Program-made: the position numbers and the translations under genes
Shown: piece after piece, positions 48,489 through 56,252 of the stretch
How the letters are laid out: each line of letters starts with the position of its first letter
How positions within the stretch are numbered: the stretch's first letter is position 1
Source: JBBSAT01 sp044223665
GTDB taxonomy: Bacteria > Myxococcota_A > Polyangia > Polyangiales > Sandaracinaceae
Length of the DNA: 64,000 nucleotides
Direction of reading: 5' to 3'
Assembly: GCA_044223665.1 (NCBI GenBank)
Contig: JBGALT010000007.1
Location: forward strand, 1 to 64,000
Notes under the pieces: model-generated
Told to the model about the DNA's origin: nothing
Database searches by the model: none
What the model saw: only the letters and a program-made list of their open reading frames with translations

Positions 48489-49829
48489 TCAGCGCGCGCG
48501 TCGCGCGTGCTTCTTCACCGCCCGCTGGAGCTTGGTCGCGAGCGACTCGGCGCGCACCGGCTGCGTCACCACGTCGGCGACGCCGAGCGCCACCATCCGC
48601 GCGGGCCGGTCGACGTCGTCGGCAGATGCATCCGTCAGCACCGGCACGCCCAGCGCGACGAGGGTCCGGAGCAGCTCGTCGCTCGCGCCCGGCGCGAACA
48701 CCGCGACGCTCGCCGCGGGCAGTGGCGGCGCATCGACGCGCGAAGGCGCGAGGCCGTTGGCGCGCAGACCGAGCACGACGTCGTCGTCGACGGCCCCGAG
48801 CAGCGCCACCATCGGCAGGCTCGGGTTGCTCGGGAGCTCGGTCGCGCGCAGCGGATCGAGCACGATCGCCTCGGGCTGCGGGTTGCGGACGGTCGGGATC
48901 ATCCGCGCCGCCCGCCCCTCGAGCATCTCACGCCCGCGCGCCCGCTCTCGCTCGCCCAGGGTGACTGCGAGCTTGCCCAGGCGCTGCACGATCGCCTCTG
49001 CCGTCGGGCGAGCCTCGGGCGCTTTGGCCAGCATCTCGAGGATGAGCTCCTCGAGCACCCGCGGGACGTAGACGTCGCTTCGGCGGCGGCTCGGCGGCGG
49101 CGCGTCCTCGTACGCGTGCTTGATGAGGAGCTGGAACGACATCCCCTCGAAGGGTGTGACGCCGACCACCATCTCGTAGAGCATGCAGCCGAGCGCGTAC
49201 ACGTCGGTCGGCGGCCCGACCACGCGCCCGGCGCACTGCTCGGGCGACATGTAGGCCGGCGTGCCGACGATCATCCCCTCCTTGGTCATGCGCGTGGCGT
49301 CGGGCCGATCGGCGATGTACGCGAGGCCGAAGTCCACCACGACCACGCGATCGGTTCCGTCCTGGTTCCGCTCGAGGAAGACGTTCTCGGGCTTGAGGTC
49401 GCGGTGCACCAGGCCGATCTCGTGCGCGGCGATGAGCACGCTCGCGACCTGCGAGACGATGTCCACGGTACGGCCCAGCGCGAGCAGAGGTAGCTCCGGC
49501 TCCACCAGCGCACGCAGCGGCGCGCCGCGGAGCTTCTCCATCACGAGGAAGAAGCGGCCGAGCTCGTCCCTGCCGAAGTCGAAGATCTTCACGGCGCCCG
49601 GGTGATGGAGCGCCGCGGTCACGCGTGCCTCGCGCTGGAAGCGGATCAGCGCGTCGGCCTCGTTGCCGGCGCCGCCGTGGAGCACCTTCAAGGCGACCGG
49701 GCGCCCGAGATCGAGCTGGGTGGCCTCGTACACCGCGCCCATGCCGCCCTCGCCGAGCACACCCGTCAGCTGGTAGCGCTTGGCGAGGACGTCGCCGATC
49801 TTCGGCGCCGAGCGAGCGCTCTCGCTCAT
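48489..49829 (-). CDS. Ser/Thr protein kinase with receiver-like C-terminal domain
   Basis: 446 residues. Kinase at residues 18-280 with LGEGGMGAVYE, Lys48 (VALK), HRDLKPEN with Asp144, DFG at 166-168, and GTPAYMSPEQ. No membrane helix. The C-terminal 110 residues (SLPMVALLGAVDDDVVLGLR, then PLPAASVAVFAPGASDELLR, VPVLTDASADDVDRPARMVA, GVADVVTQPVRAESLATKLQ) have the alternating pattern of a CheY-like receiver, but the phospho-acceptor Asp is replaced by a FAPG loop. Second gene of an operon, ATGA overlap with the cyclase upstream. Confidence 0.9.
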   Translation of the reverse strand: MSESARSAPKIGDVLAKRYQLTGVLGEGGMGAVYEATQLDLGRPVALKVLHGGAGNEADALIRFQREARVTAALHHPGAVKIFDFGRDELGRFFLVMEKLRGAPLRALVEPELPLLALGRTVDIVSQVASVLIAAHEIGLVHRDLKPENVFLERNQDGTDRVVVVDFGLAYIADRPDATRMTKEGMIVGTPAYMSPEQCAGRVVGPPTDVYALGCMLYEMVVGVTPFEGMSFQLLIKHAYEDAPPPSRRRSDVYVPRVLEELILEMLAKAPEARPTAEAIVQRLGKLAVTLGERERARGREMLEGRAARMIPTVRNPQPEAIVLDPLRATELPSNPSLPMVALLGAVDDDVVLGLRANGLAPSRVDAPPLPAASVAVFAPGASDELLRTLVALGVPVLTDASADDVDRPARMVALGVADVVTQPVRAESLATKLQRAVKKHARRAR

Positions 49830-51610
49830 GGCCGCACCTCCCAGAGGTGCACGGGCTCGGCGTAGCCCGAGAGGCGATGCAGATCGGCGTCGACCATCTC
49901 GAAATGATCACCGACGACGGCCTTCACGCTGTCGGTGACCAGGATCTGGGCTGGCCGCGCGATCGCCTCGAGGCGCGCCGCGAGGTTCACCACGCCCCCG
50001 ATCGCGGTGTACTCCATGCGCTTCTCGGAGCCGATGTTGCCCACCACGGCCTCGCCCGTGTGCAGGCCGATCGCCAGCTGGATCGTGACCCCATAGCGCT
50101 GCTTCCAGCGCTCGTTGCCGGTCTCGAGCCACGTCTGCATGTCCTCGGCGGCCTCCAGCGCGCGCAGCACGTGCTCGGGGTCGTCCGAGGGCGCGCCCCA
50201 GAACGCCATGACGCAGTCGCCCACGAACTTGTCGACCGTGCCGCCGTGCTTGAAGACGATCTCGGTGAGGATCGTGAACAGCTCGTTCAGGATCGTGACG
50301 GTGATCTCGGGCGAGAGGCGCTCGGTGAGCGGGGTGAAGCCGACGACGTCGGCGAAGAGCACCGTGATGGCTCGCCGCTCGCCGCCCAGGCGCATGTCGG
50401 CCTCGCGTCGGACGATGCGATCGACGAGCTGGCCGGGGACGTAGCGCCCGAGGTCGGTGCGGATCGCGACCTCCTTGCGGATCGCCTGCTCGCTCTCGGC
50501 GAGATCGGATGCGGCGCGGTTGAGCGCGGCGCCGAGGACCGAGAGCTCGTCGCTCGTGCCGACCTGCACGCGCTCGTCGAACTTCCGATCGGCCAGCCGG
50601 CGTGCGTACGTGGTCAGGCGCGCGAGCGGGCGGCTGATCGCGCCGGCCATCGCGAGGCCGAGGCCGAGCGCGAGCAGGATCGCCGCGAGCACCACCGAGA
50701 GGATGATGGTGCGCATGCGCGTGAGCGAGGCGTAGGCGACCGACTGCGGGATCTGCGCGACGAGCGCCCAGGGATGGCCCGCGATACCGGCCGTCGAGCC
50801 GACCATCGGCGCTCCGCCGGCGCCGACGTACTCGCCCGACTGGCTGAACGACGGGCCGAGCATCTCGGGCGTGACCTGGGCGAGGATTCCCTCGTGCAGC
50901 GTCTCGCGCGCGACGGTGCGCTCGAGGCTCGGATGGGCGACGAGCTGGAAGCCCTGATCGACGACGAAGATCGCGTCCTCCTGTCCGGGAAAGTGCGCCC
51001 GCGCGAGATCGGACACGCGTGTCTGGATGGGAGCGAGCGAGACGGCGGAGGCGACGTAGCCCGTGGTGCGGTCGCCGACGCGGATTCGGACGGCGACGAG
51101 CGCGCGCAGGCCCGCGTTCCCGGACGACGTGATGGCGCCGGTCGCGACGTGGTCGGCCTCGATCGCGGCGCGCATCTCGCCGGGAAGCGTCTCGGGCACC
51201 TCGACGCCGGCGACGTCGTGCTCCTCGATGACCGCGATGCGCGCGCCCTCCGCGTCGTAGAGCGCTGCGTGGTCGATCGCCGTGCTCGCCTCGACCTCGC
51301 GCTCGAGGATCGCGAGGCGCGTGGCGTCGTCGAGCGAAGGATCGGCGAAGAGGCCCCCGAGACGCGCCAGATCGTCCTCGGCCGCACGCAGCTCGACGTC
51401 GATCGTGTGGGCGAGATCGTCGAGCGCCAGGATCTGCTGCTCGCGCACCATCTCCTCGACGGTCGCGGCGTTCACGTCGACGAGCAGCAGACCGACGACC
51501 GCGAGAGGCAGGACGGCGAGCACGCAGGCCATCAGCGCGAGCTTGGCGAGGAGCGGCACGCGCACTCGGACGTCGGGGTCGGGCGTGGGTGCGGCGGCGG
51601 GGTTCGTCAT
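49826..51610 (-). CDS. Adenylate/guanylate cyclase, class III, with Cache and HAMP domains
   Basis: 594 residues. TM1 near 22-46, an extracytoplasmic double-Cache sensor (about 50-285), TM2 near 300-322 (TIILSVVLAAILLALGLGLA), a HAMP domain (SRPLARLTTYARRLADRKFD), a linker helix, then the catalytic domain at about 400-580: AITVLFADVVGFTPL with the first metal Asp, HGGTVDKFVGDCVMAFWG with the second Asp and a Lys, YTAIGGVVNLAARLE with the base-selecting Thr and transition-state Asn/Arg. In this last motif the common IGD is IGG. It is membrane-bound, likely makes cAMP, and is first in the operon with the kinase. Confidence 0.93.
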   Translation of the reverse strand: MTNPAAAPTPDPDVRVRVPLLAKLALMACVLAVLPLAVVGLLLVDVNAATVEEMVREQQILALDDLAHTIDVELRAAEDDLARLGGLFADPSLDDATRLAILEREVEASTAIDHAALYDAEGARIAVIEEHDVAGVEVPETLPGEMRAAIEADHVATGAITSSGNAGLRALVAVRIRVGDRTTGYVASAVSLAPIQTRVSDLARAHFPGQEDAIFVVDQGFQLVAHPSLERTVARETLHEGILAQVTPEMLGPSFSQSGEYVGAGGAPMVGSTAGIAGHPWALVAQIPQSVAYASLTRMRTIILSVVLAAILLALGLGLAMAGAISRPLARLTTYARRLADRKFDERVQVGTSDELSVLGAALNRAASDLAESEQAIRKEVAIRTDLGRYVPGQLVDRIVRREADMRLGGERRAITVLFADVVGFTPLTERLSPEITVTILNELFTILTEIVFKHGGTVDKFVGDCVMAFWGAPSDDPEHVLRALEAAEDMQTWLETGNERWKQRYGVTIQLAIGLHTGEAVVGNIGSEKRMEYTAIGGVVNLAARLEAIARPAQILVTDSVKAVVGDHFEMVDADLHRLSGYAEPVHLWEVRP

Positions 51611-51716
51611 TCTCCCGCGAGTATAGTCGTCGCCACGCGCGCGTTGCGTCGCGGCCGCGGACGAAGGGACCGCAATCGACGCGATCGAGCGTCGCGACCG
51701 CCGCTTCCAGTGGAGC

Positions 51717-52130
51717 TCACTTCGTCGCGAGCGGGATGCGCGAGCCGTCGATGCGGCGCCACGTCGTGCTGAATCTGGAATCGTAGGTCCAGACGCGTGC
51801 GCGCCGTTCCCGGCTCGAGGCGACCGCGAGCAGCGCGTCGGCCCAGTCGGGCTGGTGCTCCGCGTAGCGCATCATCCACGTCAGCGCGCTCGCGCGCGAC
51901 ACGTCCGCGCGCTCGTCGAGCCAGGCAGCCACGGGCAACGCCTCGACGAGCTTGGTGAGCCGCGACCGTGCGGCCGAGGCGGGCAGCAGGTGCAGCGCTT
52001 CGGCGAGCACGGCATCGGACGCGACGAAGCGCTCGCGCGCCAGGCGGTCGAGATCGCGGAGCGACCGCGCGTGGAGCGCGTCTTTCGCGTCACAGAGCGC
52101 GACGAGCGGTGTCGTGTCCACCAGGATCAT
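51717..52130 (-). CDS. PIN domain protein (VapC-like toxin)
   Basis: 137 residues, ATG at 52130 overlapping the antitoxin stop (ATGA). PIN fold: ILVDTTPLVALCDAKDALHA with the first Asp pair, LAEALHLLP supplying the Glu, and DWADALLAVASSRERRARVW then TYDSRFS supplying the last acidic residues. VapC-type ribonucleases cut tRNA or rRNA. The order antitoxin-toxin is that of a VapBC pair. Confidence 0.85.
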   Translation of the reverse strand: MILVDTTPLVALCDAKDALHARSLRDLDRLARERFVASDAVLAEALHLLPASAARSRLTKLVEALPVAAWLDERADVSRASALTWMMRYAEHQPDWADALLAVASSRERRARVWTYDSRFSTTWRRIDGSRIPLATK

Positions 52131-52408
52131 CGCGCCCCACGCAGCCGCTTCCGGATGAACGCACGGACGACGCTCGCGTCGGTCGTGTCGATGCCGTGGC
52201 CCTTCGCAGATCGGGCGTCCGGGAACTGCTCGAACAAGCTCGCGACGAGCTCCGAGGGCTTCCGGCGCGACTTGCGCGTCCCGATGCGCCGCGCGTGCTC
52301 GTCGCGGATCGTCTGGCGGACGAGCTTGGAAACGGGGATGCCCTCGGCACGCAGCTCCTCCGCGAGGCGCTGCTCCTCGGGGCCCAGTCGTACGTTCAGG
52401 AGTGGCAT
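52127..52408 (-). CDS. Ribbon-helix-helix antitoxin (VapB-like)
   Basis: 93 residues, ATG at 52408. The N-terminus LLNVRLGPEEQRLAEELRAE then GIPVSKLVRQTIRDEH is a MetJ/Arc-type ribbon-helix-helix. The C-terminal ELVASLFEQFPDARSAKG then DTTDASVVRAFIRKRL would wrap the toxin. A longer reading would start inside the promoter, so the ATG at 52408 is chosen. First gene of the pair. Confidence 0.82.
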   Translation of the reverse strand: MPLLNVRLGPEEQRLAEELRAEGIPVSKLVRQTIRDEHARRIGTRKSRRKPSELVASLFEQFPDARSAKGHGIDTTDASVVRAFIRKRLRGAR

Positions 52409-52417
52409 GCCAAAGCA

Positions 52418-52446
52418 TGTATACGCGTCGTCTTTACATCCTGCAA
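52418..52446 (-). promoter_or_regulatory. Promoter of the VapBC-like pair
   Basis: On the minus strand TTGCAG, a 17-base spacer, then TATACA. The -10 ends 9 bases before the ATG, so the transcript would be leaderless or nearly so. The TGTATAC-like sequence in the -10 is a candidate operator half for the ribbon-helix-helix protein. Confidence 0.6.
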
Positions 52447-52513
52447 CGCGCGTCACGACGAGCGACGCGGAGGCCACCGGAGCGCGCGCGAGCAGCCACG
52501 ACTCGTACCGCTG

Positions 52514-52540
52514 CCCGGAAGTGCGATCCGCACTTCCGGG
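52514..52540. terminator. Perfect 12-bp stem hairpin
   Basis: CCCGGAAGTGCG, loop ATC, then CGCACTTCCGGG. It lies between the divergent VapBC-like pair and the lipoprotein gene, so it is not downstream of any gene; it may be a regulator site or an RNA structure rather than a terminator. The rest of 52447-52719 holds no gene. Confidence 0.4.
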
Positions 52541-52719
52541 CGAGGGACGTCGCGGGTGGGAGTCCGAGGGAGCGCCGGCGGCCCTTCCGCGGTACTAGGG
52601 GTCACGCGAGGGCTCGGCCCTTCGGGGCGCAGGATCGGGCGCACCACCGGGAGATCGAGGTAGAGGCGGCTGCTCACCGGCGATCACGCATGGCTGGGGC
52701 GCGTGCTAAGGGGGGTGCC

Positions 52720-53592
52720 ATGGGGAGATCGAACGTCTACGGGCTCGCGGTGCTCGTGCTCGCGTCGGGCGTCTGGGGCTGCACGGCCGCGGGTCGATCG
52801 ACCGACGCCGGCTCGGGGGTCGGGATGGACGCAGGCCCGGGCGACGATGCGGGCACGCTGCTCGATGGCGCGCTCGGGAACGATGGGGGCACGGTCGATG
52901 CGGCGGGGGTGGGCGATGCAGGCGGCGCCGACGCGCCGATCACCCCGACTAGCACGCGGGTTCTCTACTGGGATGGTTGTGGCGCGGGCGCTTGCCGGAC
53001 GGCCTCGATCGACTCGGAAGTGTCCGAGCTCATCGCGGACGTCATGGCCGAGGGCGGCACCGTCGTCACGGCGTCGAGCGACGACGGGCTTCCCGATCTC
53101 ACCGGGTACCGCATCGTCGTGATCGGCACGCCCAACGCCGGGCTCGACGCCGGGCAAGTCGCACGCATCGTCGCCTTCGCGCGCGCCGGCGGTGGGCTCG
53201 TGCTCGTGGGCGAGCGGGGCGGCTTCTTCGACACCGCCAACGGTGCGATCAACGGCGTGCTCGATGCCCTCGATCCGGCGCACCGGGCTCGCCTCGCCGG
53301 CGACGAGGCGGGTCAGAGCGGATGCAACCGCGACACCACCGACCTCACCGCGCACCCGCTCACCGAGGGGGTTCGCGCCGTCGAGCACAACCTGCTCAGC
53401 ACGGTGGTCGTCGGCGCGGGGGCGACCTCGCTCGCGCGCATCCCGGAAGGCACGATCGTCGCCGTCTTCGACCGGGTGCTCGTCGTCGGAGACTCGAACT
53501 TCTTCATCCCGGGCGGGGTCTGCGGTGACCTCGCGCCCGACGCGAATCGACGGTTCTTCCGGAACATCTACCGTCGGCTCGCGTCGCTCTGA
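52720..53592 (+). CDS. Lipoprotein with DUF4350/ThuA-like fold
   Basis: 290 residues. The ATG at 52720 is preferred over 52690 because AAGGGGGG lies just before it. Lipobox at VWGC, then an Asp/Gly/Ala linker rich in DAG (GSGVGMDAGPGDDAGTLLDG). The mature domain (TRVLYWDGCGAGACRTASID, GTVVTASSDDGLPDLTGYRI, VVIGTPNAGLD, ARAGGGLVLVGERGGFFDTA) is the class I amidotransferase-like fold of DUF4350/IFT52/ThuA proteins, with no catalytic Cys triad evident. A surface protein of unknown role. Confidence 0.8.
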   Translation: MGRSNVYGLAVLVLASGVWGCTAAGRSTDAGSGVGMDAGPGDDAGTLLDGALGNDGGTVDAAGVGDAGGADAPITPTSTRVLYWDGCGAGACRTASIDSEVSELIADVMAEGGTVVTASSDDGLPDLTGYRIVVIGTPNAGLDAGQVARIVAFARAGGGLVLVGERGGFFDTANGAINGVLDALDPAHRARLAGDEAGQSGCNRDTTDLTAHPLTEGVRAVEHNLLSTVVVGAGATSLARIPEGTIVAVFDRVLVVGDSNFFIPGGVCGDLAPDANRRFFRNIYRRLASL

Positions 53593-53667
53593 CTCGGCTG
53601 CGTCCAACCATCGTCGCGTGGCGACGATGGGGGCGAGCCTGGACGGCGAGCCGCTCGTGCGTTGGCC

Positions 53668-53754
53668 GAGCTGCGGCAGCCTTCGATCGCCACCGCGTGC
53701 TCCCGAGACAGCGCGCCGCTCTGCGGCGCCGATGTCGTTGGGCTGCGGGCTACG
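53668..53754. repeat. Dispersed repeat, family B, copy 1 (inverted partner 57961-58047)
   Basis: 87 bases starting GAGCTGCGGCAGCCTTCGAT that match the reverse complement of 57961-58047 at about 80 of 87 positions. It sits between the end of the lipoprotein gene and the end of the E1 beta gene. Confidence 0.85.
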
Positions 53755-53765
53755 CCCGCGCCGTG

Positions 53766-54941
53766 CTACCGATGGCGGTAGGCGCGCTCGAGGCTCGCCG
53801 GCCGCTCGCCGGTGAACGTGAAGTCGAGCGTCGTGCGCGACTTCTTGGGGAACAGGCCCGGCCGCTCGGGCCCGCTCATCGCCTTGCCGATCGCGGCCTT
53901 CACCGACTCGAGACCCGGCACGCTGGCGTTCTCGAGGTTGTCGGCCAGGCCCACGCCCGGGACGTGCTTGCCCGCTTCGAGCACCGGCGGGGTGCGGAGC
54001 ACGTCCCAGAGCTCCTCCACCGTGCGGCGGATGAGGTGCTCGCCGAAGTTCGTGATCTCGGTGTCCTCGTTCACGAACACCGCGCGCGAGGTCTTCTTGA
54101 TCGAGCTCGAGATCGCGGCCCAGTCGTAGGGGTGGAGCGAGCGGAGGTCGATCACCTCGGCGTCGATGCCGCCCGTCTCCCCAGAGATGGTGCCGAGCTC
54201 GTCGGCGGCCTTCTTGCAGACCTGCACCATGCGGCCGTAGCAGAACACGCTCACGTCGCTGCCGGCGCGCACCGTCTTGGCGACGCCGAGCGGCACGCGC
54301 TCGATCGCCGTCTTCGGCCACTCGGGCGTCCAGTTCTCGCGATCGCCGATCGGCGCGTCGATCATCTTGCCGAGCTGGCGTGCGTCTTCCGGCTCGCCGG
54401 GGATCATCTCCTCGGGGCCCGCCGCCTTGCTGCGCATGAGCGCCTTGGGCACGAGCACCATCACCGGGTTCGGATCTTCGATCGCCGAGATCAGCATCCC
54501 GTACGCGTCGCGCGGGTTGCTGGGCATCACGATCTTCCAGCCGGGGATGCGCGTCGCCGTCGCATCGAACGAGTGCGAGTGATAGAGGCTGCCGTGGATG
54601 CCCGAGCCCACGGGCGTCATCAGGACCATCGGCACGTTGAAGGCGCCGTTCGACGACCAGTACGTGTTGCCCGCGAGCTTGAGCAAGTCGATGGTGTTGA
54701 ACGCGTAGTCGCAGAACTGGATCTCCGCGACCGGCTTCTGCCCGGCCATCGCGAGGCCGATCGCCGCGCCCACGATCCCGCGCTCGTCGAGCGGCGTGTT
54801 CCACGTCGTGCGCAGGCCCTGAGTCGCCGTGAAGACGCCGCCGAGCGGCGGGCCCACGTCCTCGCCGAGGATGTCGGTCACGCCGAGCTGTTCCTCGCCC
54901 ACGTGGAGCGCCATGCGAATCGCTTGGACCATGGTGGCCAT
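53766..54941 (-). CDS. 2-oxoacid dehydrogenase E1 component, beta subunit
   Basis: 391 residues, GAGGAG before the ATG. Transketolase-like pyrimidine domain: GVTDILGEDVGPPLGGVFTA, TPLDERGIVGAAIGLAMAGQ (the Glu that activates thiamine), VAEIQFCDYAFNTIDLLKL, then the C-terminal transketolase domain (GSDVSVFCYGRMVQVCKKAA, IDLRSLHPYDW, FVNEDTEITNFGEHLIRR). It forms an alpha2beta2 E1 with the upstream gene and decarboxylates pyruvate or a branched-chain 2-oxoacid. Substrate choice cannot be decided. A 10-base gap separates it from the alpha gene. Confidence 0.95.
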   Translation of the reverse strand: MATMVQAIRMALHVGEEQLGVTDILGEDVGPPLGGVFTATQGLRTTWNTPLDERGIVGAAIGLAMAGQKPVAEIQFCDYAFNTIDLLKLAGNTYWSSNGAFNVPMVLMTPVGSGIHGSLYHSHSFDATATRIPGWKIVMPSNPRDAYGMLISAIEDPNPVMVLVPKALMRSKAAGPEEMIPGEPEDARQLGKMIDAPIGDRENWTPEWPKTAIERVPLGVAKTVRAGSDVSVFCYGRMVQVCKKAADELGTISGETGGIDAEVIDLRSLHPYDWAAISSSIKKTSRAVFVNEDTEITNFGEHLIRRTVEELWDVLRTPPVLEAGKHVPGVGLADNLENASVPGLESVKAAIGKAMSGPERPGLFPKKSRTTLDFTFTGERPASLERAYRHR

Positions 54942-54951
54942 GGGCTTCTCC

Positions 54952-56121
54952 TCAGTTCCCGTTCTTGGACGTCGGGCGCGTCGACGGTGTCGGAGTCTTG
55001 CTGCTCTTCAGGGTCGGGAAACTGCACGCCGGCGCACGCCACTTCTTGTTGTCGTGCGGCGCCTTGATCGCGTTCTTGCCCACGTGGTCCTCGTCGGCGA
55101 ACACGTGCTCCCAGATCTGCCCGGGCTCCGGCGCCGGCTCGGCCGTCACCATGCGCGAGGCGTCGAGCAGGCGCTTCTCGATCCGCTCGCGCAGCGCCTT
55201 GCAGTCGGCCTCGCTGCGGAGGCCGCGCGCCACGAGCTTGCCCTCGAGCTCGGTCACGCAGTCGATCTCGGCCTCGACGTAGTTCGAGCCCGAGCTCGAG
55301 CTGTGCCCGTAGAGGCGCGAGACGTACGCCTCGAGCACCAGGGGCTTTCGCTCCGTGCGCACGTAGTGCATGGCCTGCTCGATCGCGCGGTAGCTGGCCT
55401 CGACGTCGTTGCCGTCGACGACCATCGTCTTCATGCCGAACGCCTTGCCGCGATCGGAGACGTTCGCCTCGCCGTGCTGCTCGTTGCCGGGCGTGCTGAT
55501 GCCCCAGCCGTTGTTCGTCACGATGATGAGCATCGGCAGCTCCATCGCCGGACGGCTCGCCCACACGAGGCAGCTCGCGAAGTCGCCCTCGGCGCTTCCC
55601 GCGTCGCCGCCCTGCACGATCGTGATGCCGCTGCCGCCGTGGCGCCGCTGCGCGATCGCGGTCCCGAGCGCGATCGGGTACTGCACCTCGATCGGCGAGG
55701 TGATGGGCGCGACGTTCCACGCGCGCACCGCGTAGTGACCGACGAAGTTGCGGCCGCCCGAGTAGGGATCGGTCGCGACGCTCTTCATCTGCCGGAGCGC
55801 GTCGATCGGATCGGCGCCCATCGCGAGCAGGGTCGCGCTCGAGCGGTAGTGCAGATGGAGGTAGTCGTGCTCGAGCCCTTCGCCCTTGTCGACGAGCAGG
55901 CCGAGCGCCGTGTTGAACGCTTCTTCGCCCGGGCCGCCGATCCAGAAGTAGCCGTCGCCGCCACGCTGCATGCGGATGAGCCGCTCTTCGAGGCAGCGCG
56001 CCTCGAGCATCAGATCGTGCAGGCGCAGGAGCGTCGCGTCGGGGAGCGCCTCGGCGCGCGCGCCGCCCGGTCCTTGCCCTTGCGGAAAGGAGCTCGGCGA
56101 GCTGTGACTCGTCATCGACAT
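54952..56121 (-). CDS. 2-oxoacid dehydrogenase E1 component, alpha subunit
   Basis: 389 residues, ATG at 56121 with AAGGGG upstream. The ThDP-binding domain has IQRGGDGYFWIGGPGEEAFN-type entry, HLHYRSSATLLAMG, and the cofactor motif GGDAGSAEGDFASCLVWASR ending in IIVTNNGWGIS. RLYGHSSSSGSNYVEAEID is the phospho-loop area, without the usual RY.GHS.SD arrangement being fully typical. A Lys/Pro/Ser/Thr-rich C-terminal tail (SKTPTPSTRPTSKNGN) is added. No E2 or E3 gene lies nearby. Confidence 0.94.
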   Translation of the reverse strand: MSMTSHSSPSSFPQGQGPGGARAEALPDATLLRLHDLMLEARCLEERLIRMQRGGDGYFWIGGPGEEAFNTALGLLVDKGEGLEHDYLHLHYRSSATLLAMGADPIDALRQMKSVATDPYSGGRNFVGHYAVRAWNVAPITSPIEVQYPIALGTAIAQRRHGGSGITIVQGGDAGSAEGDFASCLVWASRPAMELPMLIIVTNNGWGISTPGNEQHGEANVSDRGKAFGMKTMVVDGNDVEASYRAIEQAMHYVRTERKPLVLEAYVSRLYGHSSSSGSNYVEAEIDCVTELEGKLVARGLRSEADCKALRERIEKRLLDASRMVTAEPAPEPGQIWEHVFADEDHVGKNAIKAPHDNKKWRAPACSFPTLKSSKTPTPSTRPTSKNGN

Positions 56122-56252
56122 GGACGCCCCTTACCACGCAGATCGCTCGATCGCTCGGTCGCGGTGAGGGATCGCGCGCTCGAGCTGACGCGGCGCGTCG
56201 TGATCGCCGTGCGCGTTCGCTGCGACTGGACGGCCGCGGCGACCTGCTGCGT

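Noticed and set aside
53766..56121. Extended open frames on the plus strand over the E1 genes
   Set aside because: They are Arg/His/Val-rich shadows; the minus-strand E1 subunits contain all expected cofactor motifs.
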